The translations under genes and the position numbers were made by a program. From Hyphomicrobiales bacterium (lineage in GTDB: Bacteria; Pseudomonadota; Alphaproteobacteria; Rhizobiales; Rhizobiaceae), in NCBI GenBank assembly GCA_900469615.1, contig UBYA01000008.1, forward strand, positions 440,365-504,364: 64,000 nt of DNA, given 5' to 3'. The notes beneath the pieces are model-generated. The model ran no database searches. It saw only the letters and a list, made by a program, of their open reading frames with translations, and had not been told where the DNA came from. Each line of letters begins with the position of its first letter. The stretch's first letter is position 1. Shown here one piece after another: positions 1-9,420 of the stretch.

Positions 1-831
1 GACAATGCCGGCGGCATCGCGGAAATGTCGCATCTTCCGCCGGAAGTGCGCAAATCCACCGACGCCCTGGATGCGGTCGGCAACACCACCAAGGCCGTCA
101 CCAAGGGTTATGCCATCGGCTCCGCCGGTCTCGGCGCCCTGGTATTGTTCGCCGCCTATTCGAATGACCTGCAGTATTTCGCGGCTCATGGCGACAAGTT
201 CCCCTATTTCGCCAATGTGGGTACGATCTCCTTCGATCTCTCGAATCCCTATGTCGTTGCCGGCCTGCTGTTCGGCGGTCTCATCCCCTACCTCTTCGGC
301 GGCATTGCCATGACGGCCGTCGGCCGTGCTGCCGGTTCGATCGTGGAAGAGGTCCGCAGGCAGTTCCGCGAAAAGCCGGGCATCATGCAGGGCACCGAAC
401 GTCCCGACTACGGCCGTGCGGTCGACCTGCTGACGAAGGCGGCCATTCGCGAGATGATCATTCCGTCGCTGCTGCCGGTCCTGGCGCCGGTGGTCGTCTA
501 TTTCGGAGTGCTGCTGATATCCGGCTCCAAGGCTTCGGCCTTCGCGGCCCTTGGCGCCTCGCTGCTTGGCGTCATCATCAACGGCCTCTTCGTCGCCATT
601 TCCATGACGTCGGGGGGCGGCGCATGGGATAACGCCAAGAAGAGCTTCGAGGATGGTTTCGTCGACAAGGACGGGACGCGTCACATGAAAGGATCGGAAG
701 CCCACAAGGCATCGGTGACGGGCGACACCGTCGGCGATCCCTACAAGGATACGGCGGGTCCGGCGGTCAACCCGGCGATCAAGATCACCAATATCGTTGC
801 GCTGCTGCTGCTCGCCATTCTCGCCGGCTAA
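1..831 (+). CDS. hppA: Membrane-bound proton-pumping pyrophosphatase, C-terminal part (5' end outside window)
   Basis: Open from the first base in frame 1 to a TAA, so only the last 276 residues are visible. The reading starts with DNAGGIAEM, a conserved stretch of membrane H+-PPases, followed by [11 protein letters not shown]. The family couples PPi hydrolysis to proton translocation across the inner membrane. Lysine in GNTTKA, where potassium-dependent enzymes carry alanine, points to the K+-independent subclass (known family rule applied to the visible residue). Several hydrophobic helices follow and the protein ends in a final membrane segment ([13 protein letters not shown]). It converges on bamE with a shared bidirectional terminator between them. 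Confidence 0.95.
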   Translation, partial: DNAGGIAEMSHLPPEVRKSTDALDAVGNTTKAVTKGYAIGSAGLGALVLFAAYSNDLQYFAAHGDKFPYFANVGTISFDLSNPYVVAGLLFGGLIPYLFGGIAMTAVGRAAGSIVEEVRRQFREKPGIMQGTERPDYGRAVDLLTKAAIREMIIPSLLPVLAPVVVYFGVLLISGSKASAFAALGASLLGVIINGLFVAISMTSGGGAWDNAKKSFEDGFVDKDGTRHMKGSEAHKASVTGDTVGDPYKDTAGPAVNPAIKITNIVALLLLAILAG

Positions 832-957
832 GGCTATTCCAGGAAAACTGCGCAGCGGTTTTCCGTCCGGAATTGCGCCGATACAAAGAGATGGAGCGGT
901 TTCGCGATTCGATGGAAAGCTGAACCGCTGCAAGGAAAGCAAACCGAACGCATAAAG

Positions 958-990
958 AAAAACCCGCGGGGCACTGCCTCGCGGGTTTTT
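958..990. terminator. Bidirectional intrinsic terminator between hppA and bamE
   Basis: Arms at 958-968 (AAAAACCCGCG) and 980-990 (CGCGGGTTTTT) are perfect complements around an 11-nt loop. The stem is flanked by A on one side and T on the other, so it can stop transcription on both strands, which fits two convergent genes. Confidence 0.85.
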
Positions 991-1011
991 CGTTCAAGTG
1001 ACCTTCCCGGC

Positions 1012-1521
1012 TTATTGGCCCGGATTGAGGTTGTTGAGGAAGTTCCTCGCGCCGTTGACGCCGCTGCCGCCACCTTGCAGAATCTGCTGCAGGAAGGTGA
1101 TGTCGCGCCCGCCGGTCGGCGTCGTGCGGCTGATCATGTCGAAGACCTTGCCGTCCTTCAGCGTATAGTTGGCTTCCTGCTTCACCACGCCGTCCTTGTC
1201 GAAGTAGATCGCCAGGATGTTCTGGTCGACCAGCTTCGGCTTCATGAAGGCGACGGCGCGCGTGCGCTTCTGGGAGATGTAGTAGAAGACTTCCCCATCG
1301 AAGGTCGCGGTGGTCGACGGCGTGCCGAGCGACAGCAGAACCTGCTCGCGGCTGGAGCCGACCGGCGCGAGCGCCAGCGACTGCTGATCGAAGATGTAGC
1401 CGTTGTTCATGACCTCGCTGGTCTTGCAACCCGAAAGTCCCACGGTCGCAATCACCAGGGCGATGGCGGCACTGCTGCTGAAATTTATGTCAGACTTGAA
1501 ATACCGTCTCGTCAACGACAT
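1012..1521 (-). CDS. bamE: Outer membrane protein assembly factor BamE (SmpA/OmlA) lipoprotein
   Basis: A 169-aa lipoprotein. The chosen ATG at 1521 is preceded by GGGGAG and gives a clean signal peptide with lipobox LSGC; longer in-frame starts add an implausible leader. The body shows the SmpA/OmlA pattern PVGSSREQVLLSLGTPS followed by FDGEVFYYIS, typical of BamE, an accessory lipoprotein of the BAM complex that inserts beta-barrels into the outer membrane. It is divergent from the downstream ubiquinol-cytochrome c chaperone gene and convergent with hppA, a common rhizobial arrangement. The C-terminus is glycine- and asparagine-rich. Confidence 0.88.
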   Translation of the reverse strand: MSLTRRYFKSDINFSSSAAIALVIATVGLSGCKTSEVMNNGYIFDQQSLALAPVGSSREQVLLSLGTPSTTATFDGEVFYYISQKRTRAVAFMKPKLVDQNILAIYFDKDGVVKQEANYTLKDGKVFDMISRTTPTGGRDITFLQQILQGGGSGVNGARNFLNNLNPGQ

Positions 1522-1796
1522 CTCCCCTAATGAATCAATCCGATGGCCGGACGGCCGGTATGACCTTGCTGTGCATATCATTGTGGCCTTTCCGCGATTG
1601 GAAAAGACACAATGCCATTGTTCGGGCATTCTTCATCACCGATCATTCACAACGGGACGACGGTAAAGGGTGAGCCACGAAGCGGGCACAAACGGCATTG
1701 CAATTCGCGCCTGCTTCGGTAAACCAGCTTTTGCGTGGATGCAACAAGGCCAAGCAAAAACGACACGCTCTGAGGGAGCCAATTCCGGGAATTTTC

Positions 1797-2354
1797 ATGA
1801 TTTTTGGGCTCTTCCGCAAAAGAAATCACAATCAGATCATCGTCGTCAGGCAATATGAGGCCCTGACCTCCATGGCGCGGCAGCCGGTTTTCTATACCGA
1901 TTACGACGTGCCTGACACGGTGATGGGGCGCTTCGAATTGCTGTCCGTGATGATGATCCTGTTTTTTCGCCGCACGCGATCTTCCGTGACCAGCGGTCAG
2001 GAACTTGCACAGGAAATCGTCGATGCCTTTTTCGAGGATATCGATTATTCGATCCGCGAGCTTGGAATCGGCGACAACAGCATCCCCAAACGCATGAAGA
2101 AGCTGGCCGGCATGTTTTACGGACGGCTCGAAAGCTATGCGGCCGCCATGGATGGTCATGATCGTGCGGCGCTTGCCATGGCGCTACGGCGCAACATTTA
2201 TCCCAAGGCGGACGAAGCCACGGCGTCCATGGATGCGCTGGCGCACTGGATGCTGATGGCGGAAGCGCATCTGACGACTATAACCGAGGATCGGATCGCC
2301 ACGGGCTCGGCGACGTTGCTGCTGCCGGAAAGACTCGACCGACAGGTCGGCTAG
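1797..2354 (+). CDS. Ubiquinol-cytochrome c chaperone family protein
   Basis: 185 aa from ATG 1797 (MIFGLFRKR), chosen because family members begin with a short basic N-terminus. Motifs YEALTSMARQPVFY and PDTVMGRFELLSVM match the alphaproteobacterial relatives of the mitochondrial bc1 assembly factor CBP3, so a role in cytochrome bc1 complex assembly is the family inference. It sits 8 bases upstream of the DUF177 gene and is probably co-transcribed with it and perhaps with plsX-fabH. Confidence 0.8.
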   Translation: MIFGLFRKRNHNQIIVVRQYEALTSMARQPVFYTDYDVPDTVMGRFELLSVMMILFFRRTRSSVTSGQELAQEIVDAFFEDIDYSIRELGIGDNSIPKRMKKLAGMFYGRLESYAAAMDGHDRAALAMALRRNIYPKADEATASMDALAHWMLMAEAHLTTITEDRIATGSATLLLPERLDRQVG

Positions 2355-2362
2355 GAGGAAAA

Positions 2363-2920
2363 ATGAAAAGACACGACTCCGACGAAACGCCGTTTTCCTA
2401 TCCGGTGAAGGTGGGCCATATCTCCGCCAATCCGGTGGAGGTACATATCGAAGCGGACGACCGCGAGCTTGCAGGGCTTGCCGCTCTTTGGGACGTCCTC
2501 TCGGTGAAGAAGCTTGCGGCCGATCTCAAGATCTCGCGCTGGAAGCGTGACGGGGTGCGTATAAAGGGCAACGTGAAGGCGAAGCTGGTCCAGGCTTGCG
2601 TCGTCACGCTCGAGCCGGTCGAATCGGATATCGACGAGGACTTCGAGCATATCTTCATACCCGAGGACTCGAAGCTGGCGCGTGCGCCGACGATGGATGC
2701 GGGAGAAATGGTGCTCGATCCGGATGGCCCGGATCTTCCGGAAACCTTTACCGGCGACACGATCGATGCCGGGGAAGTCGTCGCGGAGTTTGCCGCTCTT
2801 GCCATCGATCCATATCCGCGCAAGCCCGGCGCAGAGTTCGCCGCGCATATGGAAGACACGGGCGAGAACGACAGGAAACCCTCGCCATTTGCCGTTCTGA
2901 AAGACTGGAAAAAGGAATAG
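2363..2920 (+). CDS. DUF177 (YceD-family) domain protein
   Basis: 185 aa with a good ribosome site (GGAGG, then AAAA, then ATG). The central part (LKISRWKRDGVRIKGNVKA, then VVTLEPVESDIDEDF) is the DUF177/YceD pattern. In many bacteria and plastids this family sits beside rpmF or plsX and is linked to 23S rRNA/L32 biogenesis; here it lies 102 bases upstream of plsX, with rpmF absent. It is acidic overall. The cysteine pairs seen in some homologues are not present: only one cysteine (QACVVT) is visible. Confidence 0.82.
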   Translation: MKRHDSDETPFSYPVKVGHISANPVEVHIEADDRELAGLAALWDVLSVKKLAADLKISRWKRDGVRIKGNVKAKLVQACVVTLEPVESDIDEDFEHIFIPEDSKLARAPTMDAGEMVLDPDGPDLPETFTGDTIDAGEVVAEFAALAIDPYPRKPGAEFAAHMEDTGENDRKPSPFAVLKDWKKE

Positions 2921-3022
2921 GCCCGCTTGGCAATTGAGCACAATTCAGTTGTAACCGGGGGAGAAAAAGGTATTTTGACGCCAAATTCGCCGTACTAGGC
3001 GGAGAAAAAGGACTAGGGACGC

Positions 3023-4069
3023 GTGATCAGAATTTCTCTTGACCTAATGGGTGGCGACTTCGGCCCAGAGGTTGTTGTTCCCGGCGCGGCCAGGGCGCTG
3101 GATAGGCATCCCGATATCACATTCATCATGTACGGTCAGAAGGATCGCTGCGAAGCGGTCCTCGCCAAATATCCGAAGCTTCGCGAAAAATCGGTCTTTC
3201 ACGAATGTGAAGTCGCCATCAGCATGGATGAGAAGCCGAGCCAGGCGCTTCGCCGCGGCCGCTATGTTTCCAGCATGTGGCGTTCGATCGATGCGGTGAA
3301 GGCGGGCGATGCCGATGTCGTCGTGTCCGCCGGCAATACCGGCGCGCTGATGGCGATGGCGAAGTTCTGTCTCCGCACGATGGCCAATATCGAACGCCCG
3401 GCGATCGCCGCAATCTGGCCGACGCTGCGTGGCGAAAGCATCGTGCTCGATGTCGGCGCCACCATCGGAGCCGATGCGCAGCAGCTGCTCGATTTCGCCC
3501 TGATGGGCGGCGCCATGGCACGCGCGCTCTTCGAAATCGAGCGCCCGACGGTCGGCTTGCTGAATGTCGGCGTCGAGGAGATCAAGGGCCAGGAAGAAGT
3601 CAAGGACGCGGGCCGGCTGATCCGCGAGGCCAATCTCGAGTCGCTCGAATATTCCGGTTTCGTCGAGGGCGACGATATCGGAAAGGGCACCGTCGATGTC
3701 GTCGTCACGGAAGGCTTTTCCGGCAATATCGCGCTGAAGGCGGCAGAAGGCACGGCCAAGCAGATCGGTTCCTATCTGCGTGCCGCCATGTCGCGCACGT
3801 TGCTTGCGCGCATCGGCTACGTCCTTGCCAAGAGCGCCTTCGATCTGCTGCGTGAGAAGCTCGACCCCAGCAAGGTCAACGGCGGCGTTTTCCTCGGCCT
3901 CAACGGCATCGTCATCAAAAGCCACGGCGGCGCCAACGCGGAGGCTTTCGCGGCCGCCATCGACGTCGGTTACGATATGGCCAAGAATGGCCTCACACAG
4001 AAAATCGAAAACGATTTGAAAAGATACCATGCCAAGCGGCTGCCTCCCATAGGGCCGGAAGCGGCATGA
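3023..4069 (+). CDS. plsX: Phosphate acyltransferase PlsX
   Basis: 348 aa from a GTG start ([21 protein letters not shown]), the standard PlsX N-terminus. Other hallmarks are [12 protein letters not shown] and [15 protein letters not shown] segments (here [18 protein letters not shown]). PlsX makes acyl-phosphate from acyl-ACP for the first acylation of glycerol-3-phosphate in phospholipid synthesis, as a peripheral membrane enzyme. It is followed after 19 bases by fabH, the usual fatty acid/phospholipid pair. Confidence 0.96.
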   Translation: MIRISLDLMGGDFGPEVVVPGAARALDRHPDITFIMYGQKDRCEAVLAKYPKLREKSVFHECEVAISMDEKPSQALRRGRYVSSMWRSIDAVKAGDADVVVSAGNTGALMAMAKFCLRTMANIERPAIAAIWPTLRGESIVLDVGATIGADAQQLLDFALMGGAMARALFEIERPTVGLLNVGVEEIKGQEEVKDAGRLIREANLESLEYSGFVEGDDIGKGTVDVVVTEGFSGNIALKAAEGTAKQIGSYLRAAMSRTLLARIGYVLAKSAFDLLREKLDPSKVNGGVFLGLNGIVIKSHGGANAEAFAAAIDVGYDMAKNGLTQKIENDLKRYHAKRLPPIGPEAA

Positions 4070-4088
4070 GCGACGGGGTACAAGCAGA

Positions 4089-5060
4089 ATGATCCGTTCA
4101 ATTGTTCGCGGCTTTGGGGCGGCGCTCCCCAAACGCGTCCTGACCAATTCCGAGATGGAGCAGATCGTCGACACCAGCGACGACTGGATCGTCCAGCGCT
4201 CCGGCATACGCCAGCGTTATATCGCAGGCGAAGGCGAAACGACGGCCTCGCTTGGCGAGCAGGCGGCCCGTGCGGCTCTCGCCAATGCCGGCCTGACGCC
4301 CGACGACCTCGATCTGATCATCGTCGCCACCTCGACGCCGGACAACACCTTTCCCGCAACCGCGGTGAATATCCAGAACCGGCTCGGCATGCATCACGGC
4401 TTTGCCTTCGACGTGCAGGCCGTCTGTAGCGGCTTCGTCTATGCGGTGACGACGGCCGACGCCTATATTCGCGGCGGCCTTGCCAGGCGCGTCCTCGTCA
4501 TCGGCGCCGAAACGTTTTCCCGTATCCTCGACTGGACCGACCGCACGACCTGCGTCCTTTTCGGCGATGGCGCTGGAGCGCTGATCCTGGAAGCGGGCGA
4601 GGGGAGCGGCGCCAATACCGACCGCGGCGTGCTGACGGCAAGCCTGCGCTCCGATGGCGCGCACAAGGAAAAGCTCTATGTCGACGGCGGACCCTCCACG
4701 ACAGGAACGGTCGGCGTTCTGCACATGGCGGGCCGTGAGGTGTTCAAGCACGCCGTCGGCATGATTACCGACGTCATTCAGGCCGCTTTCGATGCGACCG
4801 GCACCACCCCTGACGATCTCGACTGGCTGGTGCCCCATCAGGCCAATCGCCGCATTATCGACGGTTCCGCAAAGAAACTCGGAATTGCTCCCGAGAAGGT
4901 TGTGATCACCGTCGACCTCCATGGCAATACCTCGGCGGCCTCGATCCCCCTGGCGCTTGCCGCCGCAGCCGGAGATGGCCGAATCAAAAAGGGTGATCTG
5001 GTGATGCTCGAAGCCATGGGCGGCGGCTTCACCTGGGGCGCCGTCCTGCTGCGCTGGTAG
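4089..5060 (+). CDS. fabH: 3-oxoacyl-ACP synthase III (FabH)
   Basis: 323 aa, normal family length. The catalytic triad is visible: Cys113 in [10 protein letters not shown], His250 in [10 protein letters not shown] and Asn280 in [10 protein letters not shown]. FabH condenses a CoA-primer with malonyl-ACP to start type II fatty acid synthesis in the cytoplasm. Directly follows plsX and is likely in the same operon; a separate promoter for ihfA lies just after its stop. Confidence 0.97.
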   Translation: MIRSIVRGFGAALPKRVLTNSEMEQIVDTSDDWIVQRSGIRQRYIAGEGETTASLGEQAARAALANAGLTPDDLDLIIVATSTPDNTFPATAVNIQNRLGMHHGFAFDVQAVCSGFVYAVTTADAYIRGGLARRVLVIGAETFSRILDWTDRTTCVLFGDGAGALILEAGEGSGANTDRGVLTASLRSDGAHKEKLYVDGGPSTTGTVGVLHMAGREVFKHAVGMITDVIQAAFDATGTTPDDLDWLVPHQANRRIIDGSAKKLGIAPEKVVITVDLHGNTSAASIPLALAAAAGDGRIKKGDLVMLEAMGGGFTWGAVLLRW

Positions 5061-5094
5061 TGCCGCATCTCTAAAAGCCGTTCCGAACAAGAGC

Positions 5095-5123
5095 TTGACC
5101 GTTCGGCGCAAGGGCAATAGTCT
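5095..5123 (+). promoter_or_regulatory. Candidate sigma-70 type promoter of ihfA
   Basis: TTGACC at 5095-5100 and TAGTCT at 5118-5123 are separated by 17 bases, 45 bases before the ihfA ATG. The -35 element is strong and the -10 moderate; inferred from consensus only. Confidence 0.5.
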
Positions 5124-5167
5124 CGCGAAATTCAAAGAAGATTACGCAGCGATATGGGCGGGGAGCT

Positions 5168-5506
5168 ATGACAGGCAAGACAGTGACGCGCGCAGATTTG
5201 GCGGAGTCGGTATTCCGGAAGGTCGGTCTTTCCCGAACGGAGTCGGCGGAACTCGTTGAGACTGTGATCGACGAAATCTGTAACGCCATCGTGCGTGGGG
5301 AAACCGTGAAGCTCTCCTCGTTTGCGACGTTTCAGGTGCGCGATAAAAATGAACGCATAGGGCGCAATCCGAAGACCGGCGAGGAAGTGCCGATCTCGCC
5401 GCGGCGTGTCATGACCTTCAAGGCTTCGAACGTTCTCAAGACCCGTATTCTGAAAGCGCATGCGAGCCGCAAGGCAAAGGCCAAGCCGGCAAATCCTGCT
5501 TCCTGA
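5168..5506 (+). CDS. ihfA: Integration host factor subunit alpha
   Basis: 112 aa from an ATG preceded by GGGGAG. The sequence shows the IHF-alpha fold pattern: [29 protein letters not shown] and the DNA-contacting arm [23 protein letters not shown] bends DNA as an alpha/beta heterodimer and acts in recombination, replication and transcription. The C-terminus is extended by a lysine/alanine-rich tail ([17 protein letters not shown]) beyond the roughly 99 residues of the E. coli protein, as is usual in rhizobia. A terminator hairpin follows. Confidence 0.95.
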   Translation: MTGKTVTRADLAESVFRKVGLSRTESAELVETVIDEICNAIVRGETVKLSSFATFQVRDKNERIGRNPKTGEEVPISPRRVMTFKASNVLKTRILKAHASRKAKAKPANPAS

Positions 5507-5529
5507 GTCCATCCCGACGTTTTCCATTC

Positions 5530-5559
5530 GGCCGCATGTCCTGTCTTGCGGCCTGTTTT
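5530..5559 (+). terminator. Intrinsic terminator after ihfA
   Basis: GGCCGCA (5530-5536) pairs with TGCGGCC (5547-5553), followed by TGTTTTA. Seven-base-pair GC-rich stem with a short T-run. Confidence 0.6.
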
Positions 5560-5729
5560 ATGCCTCTTTCCCTGCCGTTTGTTGCCAGCTTGTGCACCGG
5601 CTGAAGATGTGACTTGAATTTCCGCCGCCAAACCGTTGAAATATGGTGAGTCGCATCGCGAGGCGCACGGATGCCATATCCCTCCTGCGCGATCCGGCCC
5701 GAACGGCGTCGCATGCGCACAGTAGGAGT

Positions 5730-6275
5730 ATGATGATGGACAAGAGCCCGGATGCATTTCGCACGATCAGCGAAGTCGCGGAAGACCTTGATCTGCCGCA
5801 GCATGTCCTACGGTTCTGGGAGACCAGGTTTCCGCAGATAAAGCCGATGAAGCGCGGCGGCGGCCGACGCTACTACCGCCCTGAAGATGTCGACCTGCTG
5901 AACGGCATCCGTCATCTGCTCTATGACCATGGCTATACGATCAAGGGTGTGCAGAAGCTTCTGAAGACCAACGGCAACAAGTTCGTCATTGCCGTCGGTC
6001 ATGGGGATCTTGCGAGTGTGGAGGCGCTTGCCTCCGCGCAGGAGCCGGCCAGCGTCGAGCCGCGCATCGGCTCGGTCAATTCGGATGAAGATCAGCTCGT
6101 CGGTCGCGCCAAGGCGCCCATCAGCCGCCGTTTCTTCAATTTCGTCAGCGGCGAGGACGGCGCGCCGGATGTCTCCATCGGCAAATCCAGCGTCGGCAAG
6201 GAGGATCGTGCCTTGCTTCAGGAGACGCTCTACGACCTTCTGGAATGCAAGCGCCTGCTCGACCAGGTGCGATAA
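5730..6275 (+). CDS. MerR-family transcriptional regulator
   Basis: 181 aa. The start lies in an ATG ATG ATG run at 5730-5738 after AGTAGGAG; the second or third ATG has better spacing to that site, so the true start may be 3 or 6 bases later. The N-terminal winged helix is clear ([23 protein letters not shown], then [15 protein letters not shown]). The C-terminal half has no recognised ligand domain and no conserved cysteine set. This gene sits behind ihfA in many rhizobia; its regulon is unknown to me. Confidence 0.88.
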   Translation: MMMDKSPDAFRTISEVAEDLDLPQHVLRFWETRFPQIKPMKRGGGRRYYRPEDVDLLNGIRHLLYDHGYTIKGVQKLLKTNGNKFVIAVGHGDLASVEALASAQEPASVEPRIGSVNSDEDQLVGRAKAPISRRFFNFVSGEDGAPDVSIGKSSVGKEDRALLQETLYDLLECKRLLDQVR

Positions 6276-6612
6276 CTGTCCTCGATGCGGCAGCGATTCC
6301 AGTAAAAGCCGGCCGAATTCCAAGAATATACAACTATTATATGCGCAATTTTGGTTTGTGCATGTTTTGGCTGTGTATCGCCTGCGCATCTATTGTGCGC
6401 CGGCGTGATATTTTTGTGACAGTCGCCACTCTTCTGCGTTGTGAAAATTAATAAGGAAGACTTATTAACTTGCCGCGATGGAGACGCAGGTTCAGTTTGA
6501 TGACGAAGCTTTGTTGCTTCGCCCTGTGTGAGGGGAACAGTCAGGCTATGGAGGGGCACGCCGTGTCTGCCGGGAAACTCCATCCCTGACGGATTAGTCG
6601 AATGGAGACACC
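6276..6612 (+). promoter_or_regulatory. Porin upstream region with leader stem-loop
   Basis: This 337-base gap holds no supported gene. Its first part is relatively AT-rich (around 6320-6470) and probably carries the porin promoter. Near its end lies a long inverted repeat, 6540-6553 against 6578-6590 (GTCAGGCTATGGAG / CTCCATCCCTGAC), which pairs over 13 positions with one bulge. It ends 22 bases before the porin ATG, so it would fold in the 5' leader of the porin mRNA. Confidence 0.55.
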
Positions 6613-7719
6613 ATGAACATCAAGAGCCTTCTTCTTGGCTCCGCCGCTGCCGTCGTCGCAGCGAGCGCCGCCCATGCCGCCGACGCCATTGTAGCCGCCG
6701 AGCCCGAACCACTTGAATATGTCCGTATCTGCGATGCATACGGCACTGGCTATTTCTATATTCCCGGCACGGAAACATGCCTGAAGGTCGGTGGAAAGGT
6801 TCGCACGGAGGGCGAGTGGTATGACGCCTATAATCCGCGCAGCAAGGTCGGCACGCTCTGGCATGAGCGTGTCGAGCTCAATGTCGACACGGCTACCGAT
6901 ACGGAATACGGCCCGCTGAAGACCAACACCATCTTCCGCTGGGAGTGGAACGACGGAAACGCAACCTCCGCAAAGCTGCTGTTCGCCAACATCAGCCTCG
7001 GCGGCTTCACGGTCGGCAAGCTCGACTCGCAATACAATCTGTACGCAGGCTACGCCGGCGACGTCATCAACGACGATGCGATCTACGACGGTCCCTACGA
7101 ACTCAACCAGCTGACCTACAACTACGATGCCGGCAACGGCTTCACGGCTGTCATCTCGCTCGAAGACAGCAACTCCACCTCCGATGGCGAGGCATCCTAT
7201 GGCGCCGGTTGGTGGACCGACGACAAGTCCGACCACTATGCTCCCGACGTCGTCGCCGGTGCCGGCTACAAGACCGACAACTGGGGCTTCAAGGTCGTCG
7301 GCGGTTACGACTCGATCGTCGAGGAGGGCGCCATCAAGGCCCGTATCGACGCCAAGTTCGGCGGCGTGGAAGCCTTCCTGATGGGCGGCTGGAATACCGA
7401 TGGCGACAAGCTGAACAAATATGCCGGCACCAACCAGGACATCTCGGCCTGCACCGCATCGAACGGCACGGTCAATGCGGCCAAGTGCGGTTGGGGCGAT
7501 TGGGCTCTGTGGGGCGGCGTTGGCGTTCCGATCAACGAAAAGCTGAAGTGGAACCTCCAGCTCGCCTACACCGACTCGAAGATCTTCGAGGCGACAACGA
7601 ACCTGAAGTTCAACCCGGTCAAGGACCTGCTGGTCGAGCCGGAAGTGACCTACATGCACTACGACTACATCAAGGACGATACGGTCGCAGGCATTCTTCG
7701 CTTCGAACGCAACTTCTGA
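6613..7719 (+). CDS. Alphaproteobacterial porin
   Basis: 368 aa with a signal peptide that probably ends at AHA-ADA and then the porin family signature (VRICDAYGTGYFYIPGTETCLKVGGKVR, read in two parts: two cysteines flanking the aromatic segment). The rest alternates as amphipathic beta-strands and ends in the terminal aromatic residue (FERNF) needed for outer-membrane barrel insertion. It resembles the RopA/porin 2 family (PF02530) and should form trimeric general diffusion channels. An extra cysteine pair sits in a loop (SACTASNGTVNAAKCGW). Monocistronic: own leader stem-loop and a strong terminator. Confidence 0.93.
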   Translation: MNIKSLLLGSAAAVVAASAAHAADAIVAAEPEPLEYVRICDAYGTGYFYIPGTETCLKVGGKVRTEGEWYDAYNPRSKVGTLWHERVELNVDTATDTEYGPLKTNTIFRWEWNDGNATSAKLLFANISLGGFTVGKLDSQYNLYAGYAGDVINDDAIYDGPYELNQLTYNYDAGNGFTAVISLEDSNSTSDGEASYGAGWWTDDKSDHYAPDVVAGAGYKTDNWGFKVVGGYDSIVEEGAIKARIDAKFGGVEAFLMGGWNTDGDKLNKYAGTNQDISACTASNGTVNAAKCGWGDWALWGGVGVPINEKLKWNLQLAYTDSKIFEATTNLKFNPVKDLLVEPEVTYMHYDYIKDDTVAGILRFERNF

Positions 7720-7779
7720 TCTGAGGCGAATGATCCGATCCGGCCGGCGAATATCGCTCCGGCAAAGGTGATGTGCGGT

Positions 7780-7814
7780 GAGGCCCTGTCGTCCGACGGG
7801 GCCTCTCGTTTTTT
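7780..7814 (+). terminator. Strong intrinsic terminator after the porin gene
   Basis: GAGGCCC then TGTCG on one side and CGAC then GGGGCCTC on the other form a long GC-rich stem, followed by TCGTTTTTT. Confidence 0.88.
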
Positions 7815-7978
7815 CCGCATAGTGCTATCCAGCTGTTAAGCAAAATACTATCTTCGCGCGTGATTCCAGCGGATTGGGCCGAATTTCCCGCATTGCTGGC
7901 TTTCCTCGGCTTGCTAAAGCTTACCGTTGGCTGTATTTCGCTTCTCCGGGGTTGTATCCTGAATTCACCGGAGGGAAT

Positions 7979-8308
7979 ATGCGCATACGTGCTACCGTGG
8001 CGGCGAGCCTCCTCGCCGTAACCACCATTTTATCGAGCTGCCAGACGCCGCAGGAATCTGCGACCAACGCTGAAATGACCTGTCAGTCGCAGGGCTTCCG
8101 TCCTGGAACGCAGCGTTATAACCGTTGCGTCGGCACGACCTACCAGGCCAACCGCGCCCAGGCGCAGCAGGCTGAAAACCAGGCGGCGGCCGTGGCGGCG
8201 GCCGGCATTATCGGCGGCGTTCTCGTCGGCGCTGCCGTCAGCGATAATCACTATCATCGCGGCTACTACGGCCGGCCCTATTACCGCCGGTGCTATCGCT
8301 GCTGGTAA
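7979..8308 (+). CDS. Small secreted lipoprotein-like protein, unknown function
   Basis: 109 aa from ATG 7979, chosen for the GGAGGG ribosome site just upstream. The N-terminus is a signal peptide with a lipobox-like LSSC. The body contains MTCQSQGFRPGTQRYNRCVGTTYQ, a cysteine-bounded pattern found in small rhizobial envelope proteins, then a Gln/Ala-rich segment, a glycine-rich hydrophobic stretch (AAGIIGGVLVGAAVS) and an Arg/Tyr-rich tail. Function not recognised; it probably sits in the cell envelope. Confidence 0.75.
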   Translation: MRIRATVAASLLAVTTILSSCQTPQESATNAEMTCQSQGFRPGTQRYNRCVGTTYQANRAQAQQAENQAAAVAAAGIIGGVLVGAAVSDNHYHRGYYGRPYYRRCYRCW

Positions 8309-8390
8309 GACCGCTTTCCCCGTAGGGATTGAAATGCACACTCCGTCGGCTCGCGCCGGCGGAGTTTTCGTTCATGGAGCGATATGCGCG

Positions 8391-8648
8391 TCAGAACGGC
8401 GGGCTCATCTCCTGGCGGCTGACGAGTTTCAGGCTTCGATCCGGCTGGATGATGTAGGTCTCATAGACGTCCTGACCCCATTGATTGGTGAATCGATGCT
8501 TTAGGCGCGTGCCGGGCGGCGATTCCGTCAGCTTCATGTGTGGCTGGCCGCCATAGGTAATGCTGCCGGGAATGGGTTGCAACGGTTGAGCTGTCGTGCA
8601 CGCAGCAAGCAAAGGGGCACATAGCATAAGGGCTATCAGAGGCTTCAT
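8391..8648 (-). CDS. Small lipoprotein, unknown function
   Basis: 85 aa (MKPLIALMLCAPLLAACTTAQ) with lipobox LAAC, so probably lipid-anchored. GGAAAG lies 8 bases before the ATG at 8648; an ATG two codons earlier (8654) is too close to that site but possible. The rest is a short beta-rich domain (GTRLKHRFTNQWGQDVYETY). Convergent with the 7979 gene. I do not recognise the family. Confidence 0.68.
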   Translation of the reverse strand: MKPLIALMLCAPLLAACTTAQPLQPIPGSITYGGQPHMKLTESPPGTRLKHRFTNQWGQDVYETYIIQPDRSLKLVSRQEMSPPF

Positions 8649-8823
8649 TGCCATAACTTTCCGCACCCTGTCGTCTCGGCGAAATCTGCCGCACAATAAA
8701 GACGGAGGGCATCTATGAGTGGGGCTCCAAATCACTATATACAGATAATGACGTCGTGCGCGGCAGCAAGGTTTTTCACGTAAATTTGCGAGGCGCCGCC
8801 GCCGGATTTCGAAGGAGTCGCAT

Positions 8824-9222
8824 ATGTTTACGATTGCCAAGTCGATAACTGCCGCGGGCTTTGGTTTGTTGCTGGCGGCCGGCGCCGCCATGCCGGCCGG
8901 GGCCATTACCATGCAGGCTCTGTCCGTGCCCGAACAGTCCGATGTCATCCAGGTTCGCGACCACGGCCATGGCCACTGGCATCACCATCACAGCCACTGG
9001 GGCAGCGGCCACCGGCATCACGGCTCCGACAGCTATTACGATGATAATTCCGACAGCGGCGTGCTCTTCAAATCCTTCGTAACCGGCACGCTGTTCGACA
9101 GGCAGCATGCCGATGGTTATTACGATGGCCGTACGCGCGATTGCGCAAGCCGCTATCGTTCCTACCGCGCCTCGGATAACACATATCAACCGAGTTACGG
9201 GCCGAGGCGGGCTTGTCGCTGA
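8824..9222 (+). CDS. BA14K-like secreted protein with His-rich segment
   Basis: 132 aa with a signal peptide (cleavage probably at PAGA-IT), a good ribosome site (GAAGGAG) and a C-terminal BA14K-type signature, CASRYRSYRASDNTY ending in RACR. The middle is strongly histidine-rich (about residues 46-66: DHGHGHWHHHHSHWG and on), which suggests metal binding, an inference. BA14K proteins are immunoreactive, lectin-like envelope proteins of Brucella and relatives. Confidence 0.8.
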   Translation: MFTIAKSITAAGFGLLLAAGAAMPAGAITMQALSVPEQSDVIQVRDHGHGHWHHHHSHWGSGHRHHGSDSYYDDNSDSGVLFKSFVTGTLFDRQHADGYYDGRTRDCASRYRSYRASDNTYQPSYGPRRACR

Positions 9223-9308
9223 ACCGGAACTTTTTCTGAGCAAGCCGCCACTTTTCGCTTGCGTCGGGAAACGCTAAACTCTAAACGAAACAAGCCGTTT
9301 CGGCAGGT

Positions 9309-9385
<77 letters not shown>

Positions 9386-9420
9386 TTTATCTTCTTGAAC
9401 TCCCAATCAAATTTCTAAAA

